The position numbers and the translations under genes are program-made. DNA of 64,000 bases from Saccopteryx bilineata. Its lineage: Eukaryota > Chordata > Mammalia > Chiroptera > Emballonuridae. The stretch spans positions 127,624,522 to 127,688,521 of the forward strand of contig NC_089490.1 of assembly GCF_036850765.1 (NCBI RefSeq). The letters run 5' to 3'. Shown piece after piece: positions 31,820 to 43,800 of this stretch. Position 1 is the stretch's first letter, and each line of letters begins with the position of its first letter. Below the pieces are notes generated by a model, which ran no database searches, was not told the DNA's origin, and worked only from the letters and a program-made list of their open reading frames with translations.

Positions 31820-32035
31820 ATAATATCTAACCTGTATTGAGTGCTTGGGAAGTGCCAGGAACTGTGCAAAGTGCTTTATATGCATTATCCCATTTAGTTA
31901 GTCCAATTTAAAGATAAAGAAACAGAGCCAAAGCAAGAAAAAATAACTTGTCCAAGGTCATACACCTAGTGAATGGTGGAGCTGGGATTGCAACTCAGGT
32001 GGTCTGACTCTAGAACTTGGGCTCTTATAAATCAC
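31820..32035 (-). repeat. MIR element, antisense
   Basis: Contains GTATTGAGTGCTTGGGAAGTGCCAGG, the conserved core AACTTGTCCAAGGTCATACA and GAGCTGGGATTGCAACTCAG, in the order of a reverse-oriented MIR. Confidence 0.85.
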
Positions 32036-32560
32036 ATCCCATTTAACTGCTATTTACAATAAATTACCTCTGTTTGTTTAATATATCATATATAATGTGA
32101 TATATCATGTTTTTAGCCATTAGCACATCTAGATTTATATGCTTTATCACAGTACCATCTTCTTGAGGGCAGAGGTATTCATTTAGCAACATTTATAAAG
32201 TGCCCTATACTAGGCACTGGGGATATAGGACCAGTTCTTGGTTAAATAAATGACAAAACATCCATGAGCAGAATATTATGCAGCTATAACCAAGAACAAG
32301 GAGGCTCTTTGTAAGGACATGGGAAGATTTCCAAGATACACTAATAAGGAAATAAGAGGCAAGGTGCAGAATACCTTATGCACTATGCCACCTTTTGTGT
32401 TAAGTATGAGGAAGGATTAAGAATTTATCTGTTTTTACCCATTGAAAAAGAAGACCCAGGCCTTATCATTATGAGTTTCACAGTATGGACAATGCACTAT
32501 AATGATGCTATATATTTGATGTACAATGGAAACTTGACTTTAAAAAATAGATATATTCTG

Positions 32561-32876
32561 GCCTGACCAGGTGAATAGAGCATTGGATTGGGATGCGAAG
32601 GACCCAGGTTCGAGACCCTGAGGTCGCCAGCTTGAGCACTGGCTCATCTGGCTTGAGCAAAAAGCTCACCAGCTTGGACCCAAGGTCGCTGGCTCGAGCA
32701 AGGGGTTACTCAGTCTGCTGTAGCCCCCTGGTCAAGGCACATATGAGAAAGCGATCAATGAACAACTAAGGTGTCGCAACGAAAAAACTGAGGATTGATG
32801 CTTCTCATCTCTCTCCATTCCTGTCTGTCTGTCCCTATTTATCCCTCTTTCTGACTCTCTCTCTGTCCCTGTAAAA
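32561..32876 (+). repeat. Second tRNA-derived SINE type, sense
   Basis: About 316 bp beginning GCCTGACCAGG, with A- and B-box traces (GGTTCGAGACCC), the tract CCAAGGTCGCTGGCTCGAGC, and an A-rich end. Exact duplication AAAAAATAGATATATTCTG at 32,542-32,560 and 32,877-32,895. The same type recurs antisense at 37,735 and 53,110. Confidence 0.9.
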
Positions 32877-32979
32877 AAAAAATAGATATATTCTGAAACC
32901 TTCACCAAGCCCTAAAATAAAAAATTACTACTGCTGCAGTGAAGACCAGCTGTTTAATAAAGTCTTATACTCCCCTTGC

Positions 32980-33345
32980 AAAATGTAGAGTTGTTGAGAA
33001 GTGGTTTCTAGCAAAGAACTGTTTCCCAGCCTCCCTTATGTAGGACAATGTGATTAAATTCTGGCCAATAGGATGTAGGCAGAAGTGATGTGACCACTTC
33101 TAGGCCTAACCATAAAAACTTCCTGTGGAACCTGCAGGCTGGGAGTTGACATCCAGAAAGTTCCTGAATGACTATGTGGACCAAAGCTACTTTATATTAT
33201 GCTGTAGACCTGAAACCCACTGGGCTGCTGCCCATGGGGCTGCAGATAAGAAATTAAATTCTATTGTGTTTAGCCAGTGAGATTATATTGCTTATTTTTT
33301 ACTGCAGTTTGTGTTACCTTAATTAATACACCACCCTTGTATATA
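32980..33345 (+). repeat. Old interspersed repeat, probable LTR or DNA element
   Basis: Contains TTCTGGCCAATAGGATGTAGG, CCATAAAAACTTCCTGTGG and TTCTATTGTGTTTAGCCAGTG, strings I associate with a widespread ancient mammalian repeat. The family is not determined. Confidence 0.4.
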
Positions 33346-33994
33346 ATTTTCCTCTCAAATATAACTAAAAAATTTAAATGACTCCTTCAGACTCTTACTA
33401 ATTTATCTCACCTGATAAGCATATTTTTGTACACTGGCTGGAACTTTGCTGAAATAGTTTCACAAATTGATTTTTCTTTTTATATAAAATGTATGGAAGG
33501 ATCCTCCATATCACAAAGCTATGTCACAGACATATGTGACATGTCACGTTTTAAGTGATACAATGCTTTTTCTTTTTGCCAGAACTATATTTTCTTAGAC
33601 ATTTTAACTTCTATCTCTAGTAAGTGTTAACAGTTGCTGGCTTTCATATTCTTTTTGTCCCTTTTAAAATTTTATTTTATTATGAGATATATCATACGTA
33701 TAGCAGAGGGTATAAAACAGAGAATACAACTTCCAAGAAAAATTAGAAAACAAAGACATGTAAAATGCCACCCAAGAAACAAAACATTGCCAGCTCCTAA
33801 GAAGCCTCCCATTGTCCCTTCCCAATTACAATCCCCCCCACCCCCCGCCAGAGGTTGCAACTATCCTGACCTTGGTAATACTCATTTTCTTGCTTGTCTT
33901 TATTATTTTACCAACTATGTCTGATCCCTAAATTACAAAGTAGTTGATCTACTGTTGAACGTTATATAAAGGGAGTAATCAGCCCCATCTACCT

Positions 33995-34127
33995 AAAAAT
34001 TTTATTTATTGATTTTAGAGAGAGAAGAAGTTAGAGAGATACAGAAACATTGATCTGTTCCGGTATGTGCCCTGACCTTTGTGTATTGGGATGATGCTCT
34101 AATTGATTGAGCTATCCAGCCAGGGCA
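33995..34127 (-). repeat. Short tRNA-derived SINE
   Basis: Antisense, diverged: TTATTTATTGATTTTAGAGAGAG, CATTGATCTGTTCCGG and a head GAGCTATCCAGCCAGGGC; part of the B-box area is deleted. Confidence 0.7.
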
Positions 34128-34415
34128 GCTCCATCTACTTTGTGTCTTGCTTGTGTCCAACATGTTTGTGAGAGTATTCCATGTTGTCTCATGTAGCTCT
34201 AGTTAGTTCATTTTCATTGCTGTAGATTAGTCCTTTCTGTGAACATACTGCCTTTCATCTTTCATTCTATTGTTGAAGGATCTTGAACTATTGTAAACAT
34301 TGCTCTATGAACATTCTTTTCCATATACACTGGTGCAGATGAGTATGTATTTCTCTAAGGTATATATACCCGGGAGTGAACTTGCTAGGATATGGAATAT
34401 GCCTGTCTTCAATTT

Positions 34416-34726
34416 TTTTTTTTTTCATTTTTCCGAAGCTGGAAACGGGGAGGCAGTCAGACAGACTCCCGCATGCGCCCAACCGGGATCCACCCGGCAT
34501 GCCCACCAGGGGTCAATGCTCTGCCCCTCTGGGGCATCGCTATGTTGCATCTAGAGCCATTCTAGCGCCTGAGGCAGAGGCCACAGAGCCATCCCCAGCG
34601 CCTGGGCCATCTTTGCTCCAATGGAGCCTCGGCTGCGGGAGGGGAAGAGAGAGACAGAGAGAAAGGAGAGGGGGAGGGGTGGAGAAGCAGATGGGTGCTT
34701 CTCCGCTGAGCCAACCGGCCAGGGCC
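34416..34726 (-). repeat. Long bat-type tRNA SINE with internal deletion
   Basis: Antisense. Exact 15-bp duplication GCCTGTCTTCAATTT just left (34,401-34,415) and right (34,727-34,741). The body joins directly to the last part of the tRNA head (GGTGCTTCTCCGCTGAGCC), so the B-box region is missing. Confidence 0.9.
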
Positions 34727-35524
34727 GCCTGTCTTCAATTTGACTGGATAATGCTATACTGTTTTGCAAAGTGGTTGTACTACTTCCTGTGCCCAACAGT
34801 GATGTATTGAAGTTGCCCTTGTACTTCATCCATGTCAACATTTGGCATTGTCAGACTTTATTTTTTTGTCAATCTGGTAGGCACTTCATTGTGGTTTAAA
34901 TTTGAATTTTTGATTACTAATAAGGTTAGATACCTCTTTATATGTTTATTGACCATTTAGTTTCCCTTTTTTTGAAGTGCCTAATTTAAGTCTTTTGCCC
35001 AGTTTTTAATGGTGGTTTTACTCTTGAATGCATGAGTCCTTAATCCTAGACCTGTGTCAGTTATGTGTTTCATAGATTTTCCCTACCCAACACCTTGTCT
35101 TTTCATTTCCTAATGGTATCTTTTGGAAAATAGACATTCATAATTTTATCAGGTCTGGATTTATCTTTTCCTTTATAGATAGTTCTTCTTGTTTATTTGT
35201 TTAAGAAATTATTCTTTTCTCTGAGGTCATAAAATTATTTACCAGTGATATATTCAAAGCTTTATAGCTCTGGCTTCCCATTTAGATCTGTATTTCACCT
35301 GAACACACAGATTAAATTTCATTATTTTCCATGTGATTATCCAGTTGTTCCAGCACCATTTATTGAAAAGTCTGTCATTTCCTGATTGATCTATAATGCC
35401 ACCTGTGGTCAACATCAAGGGTGCATATAAGTGGGGGTCTGTTTGGGTATTTCCATTTTGTTCCATTGGTCTATCTGTCTAACTCTGTATCAATACCATA
35501 TATATATTTCCCTTTTCAGTTTTT

Positions 35525-36470
35525 TTATCATTCATTCAACACATTGAGTGCTAGTAGACACTGTTCCAGTTACTGAGGATAAAGCAGTGAGTAAATCAGA
35601 ACAGAAATCCCTGCTCTAGTGGGAGATTCAGACAATAAATAAGATAAATAAAATACCTGTACACAGTATGCCCCTGGCTGGATAGTTTGGTTGGTTAGAG
35701 TGTCATTCTGCTATGCAAAGGTTGTGAGTTCGATCCCGGGTCCAGTCACATATAGGAATAGATCAATGTTTCTGTCTCGCTCTCTTCTTTCCTCTCTCTC
35801 TAAACAACAATAAATAAATTTAAAAATGTATACAGTATGTAAATAATGATACATGCTAAATTGAAAAATAAAGCAGGGAAAAGGAATAAGTGTTGAGGTA
35901 GGGCTGAAATTTTGAATAGGATGGTCAAGGAAGGCATCATGAGATGAAAATATTTGAGTGTATTTCTAAGGGGAATAAAGGAGCACTCTGTAGCTATCTG
36001 GAGGAAGAGAATTGCAGGCAGAAGAATTAACAAGTGCAAAACCCCTGAGGCTGATTGTGCCTGGTGTGTTTGAGTAATGGGTCAGGTAAGTGTGTGCCTG
36101 TGGTGTGAGTAAAGATGAAAAGAGAGGCTGTCAGAGTCAACAGGTGTCAATCATGGGGTGGGGTGGGGGCTGTAATTCACAGTACAGAGTTAGGTTTTTA
36201 CTGCTATTGGAGTAACTTGATCTAACTTCTATTTAAAAGGATCCTTCCAGAGATTGAGTTGAGGAAAGACTGAAGAAGGGCCAGGGTAGAAACGAGATCA
36301 GCTAAGGGGTTGTTGAAACAAGTCAGGTAAGATAATGGTGACTTGGTAGCTGTAATGAGAGAGGTTAGATTCTGATATTGCTGATAGATCAGATGTGACA
36401 TTTGAAAGAAAGACAGCAGTCAAAGATGATTCCAGAATTTCTTCTTGGGGACATTTTCTGCAAAAGAATT
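35525..36470 (+). repeat. Ancient mammalian repeat
   Basis: TCATTCATTCAACACATTGAG, TCAGACAATAAATAAG, GGGCTGAAATTTTGAATAGG, GGTCAAGGAAGGCATCATGAG and CAAGTGCAAAACCCCTGAGG follow the order of an ancient mammal-wide repeat (L2-like 3' end in my recollection). A short SINE splits it at 35,671-35,826. Confidence 0.5.
35671..35826 (+). repeat. Short tRNA-derived SINE, sense
   Basis: CCCTGGCTGGATAGTTTGG head, B box GAGTTCGATCCCGGG, then GATCAATGTTTCTGTC, a pyrimidine tract and an AAATAAAT tail. Near-perfect duplication GTACACAGTATG/GTATACAGTATG on the two sides. Confidence 0.85.
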
Positions 36471-37534
36471 AATATTTGTTACTTGATGAGTACAAAGAAT
36501 GTTGACAAATGGAGAAGAGGAACTTTGATATGATGAAAGTGCTAGGCCAAACTTATCTGCCACCACTTCTTATAATAAAAGTCAAAGGAAACTTTCTGGA
36601 GGTTAACGTCAAGCTAATTTTCTGGAAGGACAAATGATAATTTGCCAGATAAGCCCTGGGCCTTTAAGTACAGGAATAGCATAGGTAAAGTTCTGGAAGA
36701 GTGAAACAGTATGGGACAGAAATTTCCAAACTCTCAGTTTACTGCACACTTAATATCTCGGTGAATTTTTCATAGCATCCTTAAGTCAAAAGTAACGCCT
36801 AACAGTTCCATTACTGGCAACTTAGGTCTAAACAACTTAATAAATACTTAGGTCCTAACAACTAAGTAGTGTCTTGAAAAAAATTATATAAATGGAAAGA
36901 AAATGTTTTTATTATTAAGTAATGACGTACTAATGGGACATGTGCACCTGTTGGACCTTATATAGTTTCTCGAATGGTGGCATCGAATTCAATAATACCA
37001 CCATGATTTCCTGTTCTACATTGATTTTCACATGGTATTTGCTTTTTGTTATAGCAACTCTTAAAATTCCAACTCTGCAAAAATATAATGTCACTGAAAG
37101 GAGTTTGTCATATAATGCTGAAATTGTGAACTACTTCAAGTTAGTAGTTGGTGCAACATCTGACAGATGTTAATTATCAGTGTGTTTCCCTCTAAACATT
37201 AAAATATCTTCCAAATCTCCTGTGAGTTATGTGTCCTGCGTTGCCTTGCTATATACAGTTTGGAAGCTGCAGGCATTGGGCGGTTGGAGGAACTAAAAGC
37301 ATTTCAGTGCTTCTAGGAGATAACCTGTTTGTGCAAGGGAGGGAGAGAAGCTAAACTACACATATTAAGCAGCAGACAACTTATGTAAAGTATTGTCTGT
37401 CACAATAAATTTTGTCTAGGCCCAGTGGAGTACCAGGAATGCTGAGTCTTAGTTTCTGAACATGCAGATTATAACTGGGAAAATAGGATATATATAAATA
37501 ATATATGTAACACAATACATTGTCAAATGATTGA
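36471..37534. other. Unassigned sequence
   Basis: No gene or repeat recognised. AT-rich, with a few short open frames whose products look random. Confidence 0.4.
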
Positions 37535-37716
37535 TTTTTTAAAAAATTTTATTTATTCATTTTTAGAGAGGAGAGAGAAACAGAGAGAGAGAAGGGGGAA
37601 GGAGCTGGAAGCATCAACTCCCATATGTGCCTTGACCAGGCAAGCCCAGGGTTTTGAACCGGTGACCTCAGCATTTCCAGGTTGACGCTTTATCCACTGC
37701 ACCACCACAGGTCAGG
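37535..37716 (-). repeat. tRNA-derived SINE, antisense
   Basis: Purine-rich GAGAGAGAAACAGAGAG tract, then GTTTTGAACCGGTGACCTC and a CCACCACAGGTCAGGC head. It is flanked by CAAATGATTGATTTTTTAAA and CAAATGACTGATTTTTTAAA. Confidence 0.8.
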
Positions 37717-37734
37717 CCAAATGACTGATTTTTT

Positions 37735-38022
37735 AAAAAAATTGATTGAGAGAGAGAGAGAAAGAGAAAGAGAGGAGAGTGAGAAGTATCAAGTTGTAGT
37801 TGCTTCATTTTAGCTGTACATTGATTGCTTCTCATGTGGCTTGACCAGGTGGTTCAAGCCAAGTCAATGACCCCTTGCTCAAGCTAATGACCTTGGGCTC
37901 TAGCCAGCAAACTTGGGATCATGTCAATGATCCTGCACTCAAGCCAGTGACCTCAGGGTTTTGAACCTGGGACCTCAGCATTTCAGGTTGACACTCTTTC
38001 AACTGTGCCACCACTGGTCAGG
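37735..38022 (-). repeat. Second tRNA-derived SINE type, antisense
   Basis: Contains CCCCTTGCTCAAGCTAATGACC, CAAGCCAGTGACCTCAGGG and GTTTTGAACCTGGGACCTC, with a head GCCACCACTGGTCAGGC. Its right side repeats CAAATGATTGATTTTG (38,024-38,039), so the flanking target string occurs three times around this and the preceding SINE. Confidence 0.85.
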
Positions 38023-38039
38023 CCCAAATGATTGATTTT

Positions 38040-38420
38040 GATTTGGGAGGAAGTTAGAGAAAGCCTCATAAGGCATAGAACATAAAGTTGCTCCTTGAAA
38101 AATTAAGAAAGACAGTCGAATGCACAGGCAAATGAATAGGCATGATAGTCCAGGGCTTCTTTATGATTGTATAGGACTCCTACAGCTGGGATAATGAATT
38201 AAAATGGCAGGAGACAAGAATAAAAAGGTCAGTTGAGGCCTAACTGTGAAGAGTTTTGAAGGTGATACTGTGGAGTTTAGACCTTATTCTGAGAAGTATA
38301 AGGGAGCCATTAAAGATTTTTAAAAAGTAAATTATGTGATGAGTTTTCTGTTTTAGAAAGATATATCTGGTAGCATAAAGATGGGCTTGAGTAGGAAGAC
38401 AAAGTAGAAGATGATTGTGT
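38040..38420 (+). repeat. Ancient mammalian repeat fragment
   Basis: CCTAACTGTGAAGAGTTTTGAAGG, then TTATTCTGAGAAGTATAAGGGAGCC and AGATATATCTGGTAG resemble the same ancient repeat family as 35,525-36,470, further along its length. Confidence 0.4.
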
Positions 38421-38800
38421 TAGTCAGTTCTTGCTGTGTTAATGCTGCATACCAAACCACTCCAAAAGTGTTTCTTACTTGTGGGTCTGTGGGTTGGCTG
38501 CAACTCAGCTAGGACAGCCTGCTCTCCAGGCTGTCAGTCCAAATTTGTTTCATGTGTCTCTACATTTTATTAACCTTGGGCCAGAGACTACTTAGGGGCA
38601 TGCTCTTCTCATGTGTTTTGCATGTGACCTCATTGAAAGTGAACAAGTCAAATGGTGTACAGGCACATGTAAAACATCTGCTTGGATTGTGCCTGCTAAT
38701 TTTCTACTGAAAAATTAGCAGGTCAAATAGCTCAACCCAAAGTCATGTTATTGGGTGAGAGAAGCAAGAATTAGCAATGCTCCATTAACAATATTCCTGC
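38421..38800. repeat. Possible old interspersed repeat
   Basis: AATGCTGCATACCAAACCAC, GTGGGTCTGTGGGTTGGCTG and CAACTCAGCTAGGACAGCC recall a widespread old mammalian repeat; the family is not determined. Confidence 0.35.
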
Positions 38801-38954
38801 CATTGTAGTAGGAGCAAGAGATGACTAGGGCAATGACAATGCAAAGGAGGGTATAGAGTCAAAGGCATTAGGGAACAAGAACTCCCAGGACTTAGGGTCC
38901 ATTAGAATTGAGGTGAATAGAAAAAAGTTTCTATCCTAAGCATATGGATAATAA

Positions 38955-39155
38955 ATCAATCAAGTACTTACTCGGTGCTTGGCACCATTCTAAGTACTTA
39001 TATATACATACCATCTAATATAATCCTTTCATAACAACACTATGAGATAGGAGCTATCATTGATTCCATTTAACAGATAAGGATACTAAAACACAGTAGT
39101 TACATAATTTACCCAAGATTATAAGACATGGTGATGCGTGGATTTGAATCCTTCA
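38955..39155 (-). repeat. MIR element, antisense
   Basis: AAGTACTTACTCGGTGCTTGGCACC, CACTATGAGATAGGAGC, ACAGATAAGGATACTAAAACAC and GTGGATTTGAATCC follow the reverse MIR order. Confidence 0.75.
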
Positions 39156-39884
39156 CATATTGCTCCATAGTCCACATGGCTGATCACTATGAATACTGTC
39201 TCTCAACCATGCCTATCAAAGAGAGTATTTACCACACAGGATGCATAGCAGTGCCATTGATGGGGTTCCAGATGCTGACTTTGAGGAATGAGGTATGCTC
39301 TTGTAAATGCAATCTGACCAAATTAATTGTCAAATTATCGATATTTGTAAAGCTACAACAAAAAGCAGGATAAGTCGAAAGTAAGATAAACCAAAAGCAA
39401 GATAGTCCAAAAGTCCACAGGCTAACATATGGGGCACATTGTTGTAGGAAATTTCACGAGTTTCAGTGAAAAGGAAGACCAGAGTGAGTGATATCTTCCA
39501 CATCATCAATATTTCTGTAGGGCTTGCCAGTGTGGGAGGAGATGAGGACTAATATCATAAAGTCTTCAGACTGGAGTCTGCTGGCATTACAGAAAGCTAA
39601 GGGATTAAATCCTGTTTCTATCGAAGGGAACAGTAAATTTACAGGACACAGTAATGTCTGGAATGAGGGATAAAAGATTGTGTAAATTATTACTGGGTCA
39701 AAAGGCAGAAGAATTGAGGCAGAACACTAAAAGAAGGAAAGTACCTCTGCTGGATTTCTATACGGAAACCTCAGATGACCCCTAAACACAGTGGTAAGGA
39801 GGGGATAGAACGAGAGGGTCATAAGTTCTCAGAATGGGTTGAGCAGAGTCTTACTTCATGCTTTAAACATTTGTGAACATTGAG

Positions 39885-40055
39885 CATTCTTAACCGGGGG
39901 TTCAAAGATGAGTTTCAAATTGAATGTAAAGCTGTATGTTAGTATATGCATGTGTGTGCATGGATCTGCATATTTATCTGGGAAGAAAAATGACCCATAG
40001 CTTTCATCAGATTTTCAAAGGGGTCCTTTGTCCTAAAAACATCCATAACAATTGA
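39885..40055. repeat. Possible hAT (Charlie-like) fragment
   Basis: Begins TTCTTAACCGGGGGTTC and ends TTTTCAAAGGGGTCCTTTGTCC, with a low-complexity centre, as in several old non-autonomous hAT elements. Weak evidence. Confidence 0.35.
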
Positions 40056-40369
40056 GCTTACAGCTTCTCCTTGAACAAACACTTTGGCTCCTTTATTCAG
40101 GATCTGCCTATTTTGCTGCTGATCTGCTCTATTAGACCACCTTTCCTGAGAAATAGCTGGTTTCTATCTTCTAGGAACTCCTACTCCTAGTCTTGGTTTT
40201 GTCCTCTGGAGCAACACTGGGTAAGTCTACTCCTTCATTTCTCTAAATGGAAACTAATTTCTCAGTGTATCGAATTTTTTCCTGATATAAGCTTAGTTGT
40301 AAAAAGAAATCCTTGACATTTTGATGTTTGCTGTTTTCTATTCAACATTGTACTAGAGGTCACAGCCAG

Positions 40370-42118
40370 TGTAATACGGCAAGAAAAATAAATAAAAGGC
40401 ATTCAGATTAGAAAGGGAGAAACAAAACTGTAGAAAACCTGATAAAGTCTACAAAAAGTATACTAGAGCTAATAAACAAATTATATACTATCAATAAACA
40501 ATAGAAATTAAAATGTAAAAATACTATTAAATAGCATTAAAAAATGAAATATTTAGGAATAAATCCCAGAAAGGTGAGCAAGACCTGTATCCTGAAAACT
40601 AGAAAACATTGTTGAAATTAAAGAGAACAAAAATAAATGGAGTGATATACACTGTGTTGTTATAACATCAGTTGTCTCTGAATTGATCCATAGATTCAAG
40701 GCAATCTTGATCAAAATCCAAGGGTTTTTTTTTTATTTTATTTATTTTTGCAGAATTTTATAAGCTGATTCTAAAATTCATATGGAAATGCAAAAAACCT
40801 AAAATAGCAAAATCAATATTTACAAAAAAAAGGGGCAAAGTTAGAGGGCTTTATCTGATTTCAAGATTTATTATAAAGCTAGAGATATCAAGAAAGATTG
40901 TATTAATGTCAAAACAGACAAATAGATCAATAAAATAGAATATAGAGTCCAGAAATGGCACCCTTAACATCTGATTAACTGATTTTTAACAAAGGTGCAA
41001 GGATAATTAGAGAGTGGAGTAACACCTAGATATCTATGTTAAAAAAGAGAAAAAATTTAGATATGTTTTCAAAAGTATGATCCATAGAAGAAAAAATAAT
41101 ACACATCAGACTTCATAAAAATTACGAATTTCTGCTCTTTGAAAGGCACTATTAAGAGGATGAAAAGGTATGCACAGACTGAGAAATAATATTTACAAAT
41201 CATATACCTAATAAAAACTTGTATTCAGGATGTATAAACATCTCTCAAAACTCAAGAATAAGAAAACCAACAACCCAAATTTAAAAAAATAGGCAAAAAT
41301 TGACCAAAGAGGATTTACTGATGACAAATTCATGAAAAGATGCTTAATATTGCTGGTCTTTTAGGAAATTGCAATGCAAACCATAATAAGATAACACTAA
41401 TCACCCATTAGAATGGCTAAAATGAAAAAGAGTGACCATACCTAATGTTGTTAAAGATGTAGAACAACTGAAACTCTCATACACTTCTTGCATGAATGTA
41501 AAATGGCACCATCTTTTTGGAAAGCGGTTTGGCCCTTTCCTAATATGTTAAATATATACCTACAATAGGACTCAGTTATTTCATTCGTAAATAGAAATGA
41601 AGGCATATGTCCATACAAAGACTTGCACAGAAATACCCACAACAGCTTTATTTGTAATAGGCAAAAACTGGAAATAGCCTAAATGCCATCAACAGGTAGG
41701 TGACTGGATAAACAAATTGTGGTATATCCTCATAATGAATACCAATCAGCAATAAAAAGGAATAAACTGATAGACAACTGAATAGTTGACAACAATCTCA
41801 AAAATAATTATGCTGAGTGGAAGAAGCCATGCAAAAGAAAAAGAGTACATAATGTATGATTCTATTTGTTTAAATTTCTGGAACATGCAAACTAATGTAG
41901 TGTAATAGATTAGTGCTTGCCTGGAGAGATAGTGAGTGTTGTAGTGATGCAGGGAGAGATTAGAAAGAGGCATGGGAAAAGTTTTACAGGTGATGAGCAT
42001 GTATGTTCACTACCTAGATTGTGGTGATAGTTTCATGCATGTATATATATGGCAAAACCGTTCATTCTAAACTTGCGTAGTTTATCCTATATCAATTATA
42101 CTTCAGTAAAATTATTAA
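40370..42118 (+). mobile_element. Old sense L1, ORF2 3' part and 3' UTR
   Basis: Sense L1 with AAGGCAATCTTGATCAAAATCC, TTCATATGGAAATGCAAAA, a region near TTTACTGATGACAAATTCATG, ACAGCTTTATTTGTAATAGGC, GGATAAACAAATTGTGGTATATC and a 3' UTR ending TCAATTATACTTCAGTAAA. Many indels and no usable frame remain. Confidence 0.75.
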
Positions 42119-42124
42119 AAATGT

Positions 42125-42320
42125 ATGTAGCATGCACACTACGTGATAGGCCTACTGTGTGCCAAGTGGTGTTGTAACTGTGAAATGCATTCTCTTCTTC
42201 AATCCTCATAACAAACTTTTTTAGGTTGTTACTATGATTGCTCCTTTTTACAGAGGAAAACACTAAAGCTTAGAGACGTGTTCACATCCAAGTTTACCAA
42301 GTTAGTAAGTGGCCCTCTGA
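42125..42320 (-). repeat. MIR element, antisense
   Basis: CTACTGTGTGCCAAGTGGTG, AATCCTCATAACAAAC, TTTTTACAGAGGAAAACAC and AGTTAGTAAGTGGC in reverse MIR order, ending just before the CpG-island flank. Confidence 0.75.
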
Positions 42321-42749
42321 CCATACTCTTTCACTCTTAACTGTGAACTTAAACGGCAGACACATAGAAGAGGCAGAATAAGATGCTAAACATTCTCACG
42401 TTCATTCCTCATAAAAGAGTGTGGAGTAAACAGTTCCAATGCTCGTGCCTACTTTACAGATGGACAAAATGAGGTTCAAATGATAAAAATGATCTTTACA
42501 CAGTTTCAGACCTGGGGGAGGGCTGTCAGCGAAGCGATGTTTCCCTACTCCTCAAACCAGGGCCCTGTCCACTGAATCACAAGACTCCAACTGCATTTGA
42601 CAGACTTCTGCGTTTTCACATTTTTTATTTTTATTTGGCCAAAGATCAGATAAATTGACTTCCCTGTGTTCATAGATGTCAAAAACTCCAACGACTGTGC
42701 ATGGCAGTATTACCTGGCATTTCCTTCTGCGACTGCCCTTCAGGAAAAA

Positions 42750-43800
42750 GGTAAGGTGTGGCACTTACAAGGGCCACGGGACACTCGAGGCAACACAGCA
42801 CCTTTTGGGTTTCAACGCCCAGGTGCTGGCGGGAGGTGGGCTGGAGCCTCTCGGTCCCGCGGGATCTCTCAGCCGGGGTGGGGAATCTTCCCCGCGCGGC
42901 TCCGCGGGGGCGTCGCCGAGGCTAGCCCGGGGACTCTGGCGAAGCGTTCCGGTGGGGCGCCGCCTGTCGACGCCCAACTCCCTCGCCCTGGACCCGCTGC
43001 GGGAGGCGCGGGGACGCGGACCGGAGAGGCAGCTAGCGAACCGGCGGGCAGGCGGTGCGGCGCGGTGCGGGCGCGCTCCGCAGGGGTAGGTGGGCCCCGG
43101 AACGGCGGGAGGGGCCAGGCGCGCGCTCGGGGCTGGCGCGGGGGCGGGGACAGCGGAGAGGGCGGAGAGGGCGGAGAGGGCAGAGAGGGCAGGGGTCCGG
43201 GCGGCGGGGGCGCGCGCGGCGGCGCGCAGCGAGCACGAGTCATCAATTATGCAAGGACCCGACGGCGCCGGGGGCGGGCGCGGGGAGCGCTCCAAGATGG
43301 CGCCCACCGCAGTCCCGCCCGCCGCAGCCTCGGCGCCTCTGCAGTCCGGCCGCGCCTCCCGGGCCCTGCGCTAGGGCCGCCGCCGCCTCCCTCTCCGCCG
43401 CTGCCGTAAGTCGCCCCAGAGCCCCGGCCCCGACGCCGCTCCTCGTCCGCAGAGTCCCCTCTGTCGCCTCTGGACCCGGGAGCGGGGCTCTCCCGTCCCC
43501 AGTCAGGGGCTTTGCCGCAGAGTGCGCGGCCGGGCTCGGGGGGCCGTGGAGCTGGGTCTGTGCCTGCTCTGTTTGGGACAGGTGTTCGGAAGTCTTGCTT
43601 CCTTCTTGGTGTTTACCGGGGGTCCCTGAGGAGAACTGAGGACCACCGGCCCCCACCCCGTACACCCTGCATTGGGGGACACTGGCCTTCCCCCGGCGCC
43701 CCTTTCGTAGCGCACCCCCCTTCTTTCCCAGTCTCGCAGGGCCCGGGGTAGTCGGGCCCCTCGCCGGGTTGTGTTGAGGAGGGGAGCGCGGTCGGGATCC
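42750..43800 (+). promoter_or_regulatory. CpG island, probable promoter of an unidentified gene
   Basis: GC- and CpG-dense block of about 1 kb in otherwise AT-rich DNA, with no repeat signature. It contains several GGGGCGGGG-type Sp1 motifs, an AP-1/CRE-like GAGTCATC (43,236) and a YY1-like AAGATGGCGCC (43,294-43,304). A pyrimidine-rich stretch precedes a consensus splice donor at 43,406. Another GTAAGG donor-like site lies at 42,751. The + direction is inferred from the donor. The long frames across it are a by-product of high GC and are not taken as genes. Confidence 0.75.
43236..43405 (+). other. Probable non-coding first exon with small upstream frame
   Basis: The transcript start is not fixed; the 3' border is the donor CTGCC|GTAAGTCG at 43,405/43,406. 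A short ATG frame (43,249-43,374, starting MQGPDGAGG) closes with TAG before the donor, so if transcribed it is an upstream frame and not the main protein. An ATG inside the YY1-like AAGATGGCG (43,297) reads in the same frame. No homology is recognised, so the gene name is left open. Confidence 0.4.

Larger units (their letters stand above)
33660..35525 (-). mobile_element. Old antisense L1, 3' part
   Basis: Antisense L1 3' UTR and end of ORF2: TGAACTATTGTAAACATTGC, CCGGGAGTGAACTTGCTAGG, GGTTGTACTACTTCC and CCAGCACCATTTATTGAAAAG are in order. Interrupted by a short SINE (33,995-34,127) and a long SINE (34,416-34,726). Confidence 0.7.

Noticed and set aside
42666..43639. Long open frames (up to 247 codons) across the CpG island
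   Set aside because: Overlapping frames on both strands with arginine-, glycine- and proline-rich products are expected from very high GC; none shows a domain.
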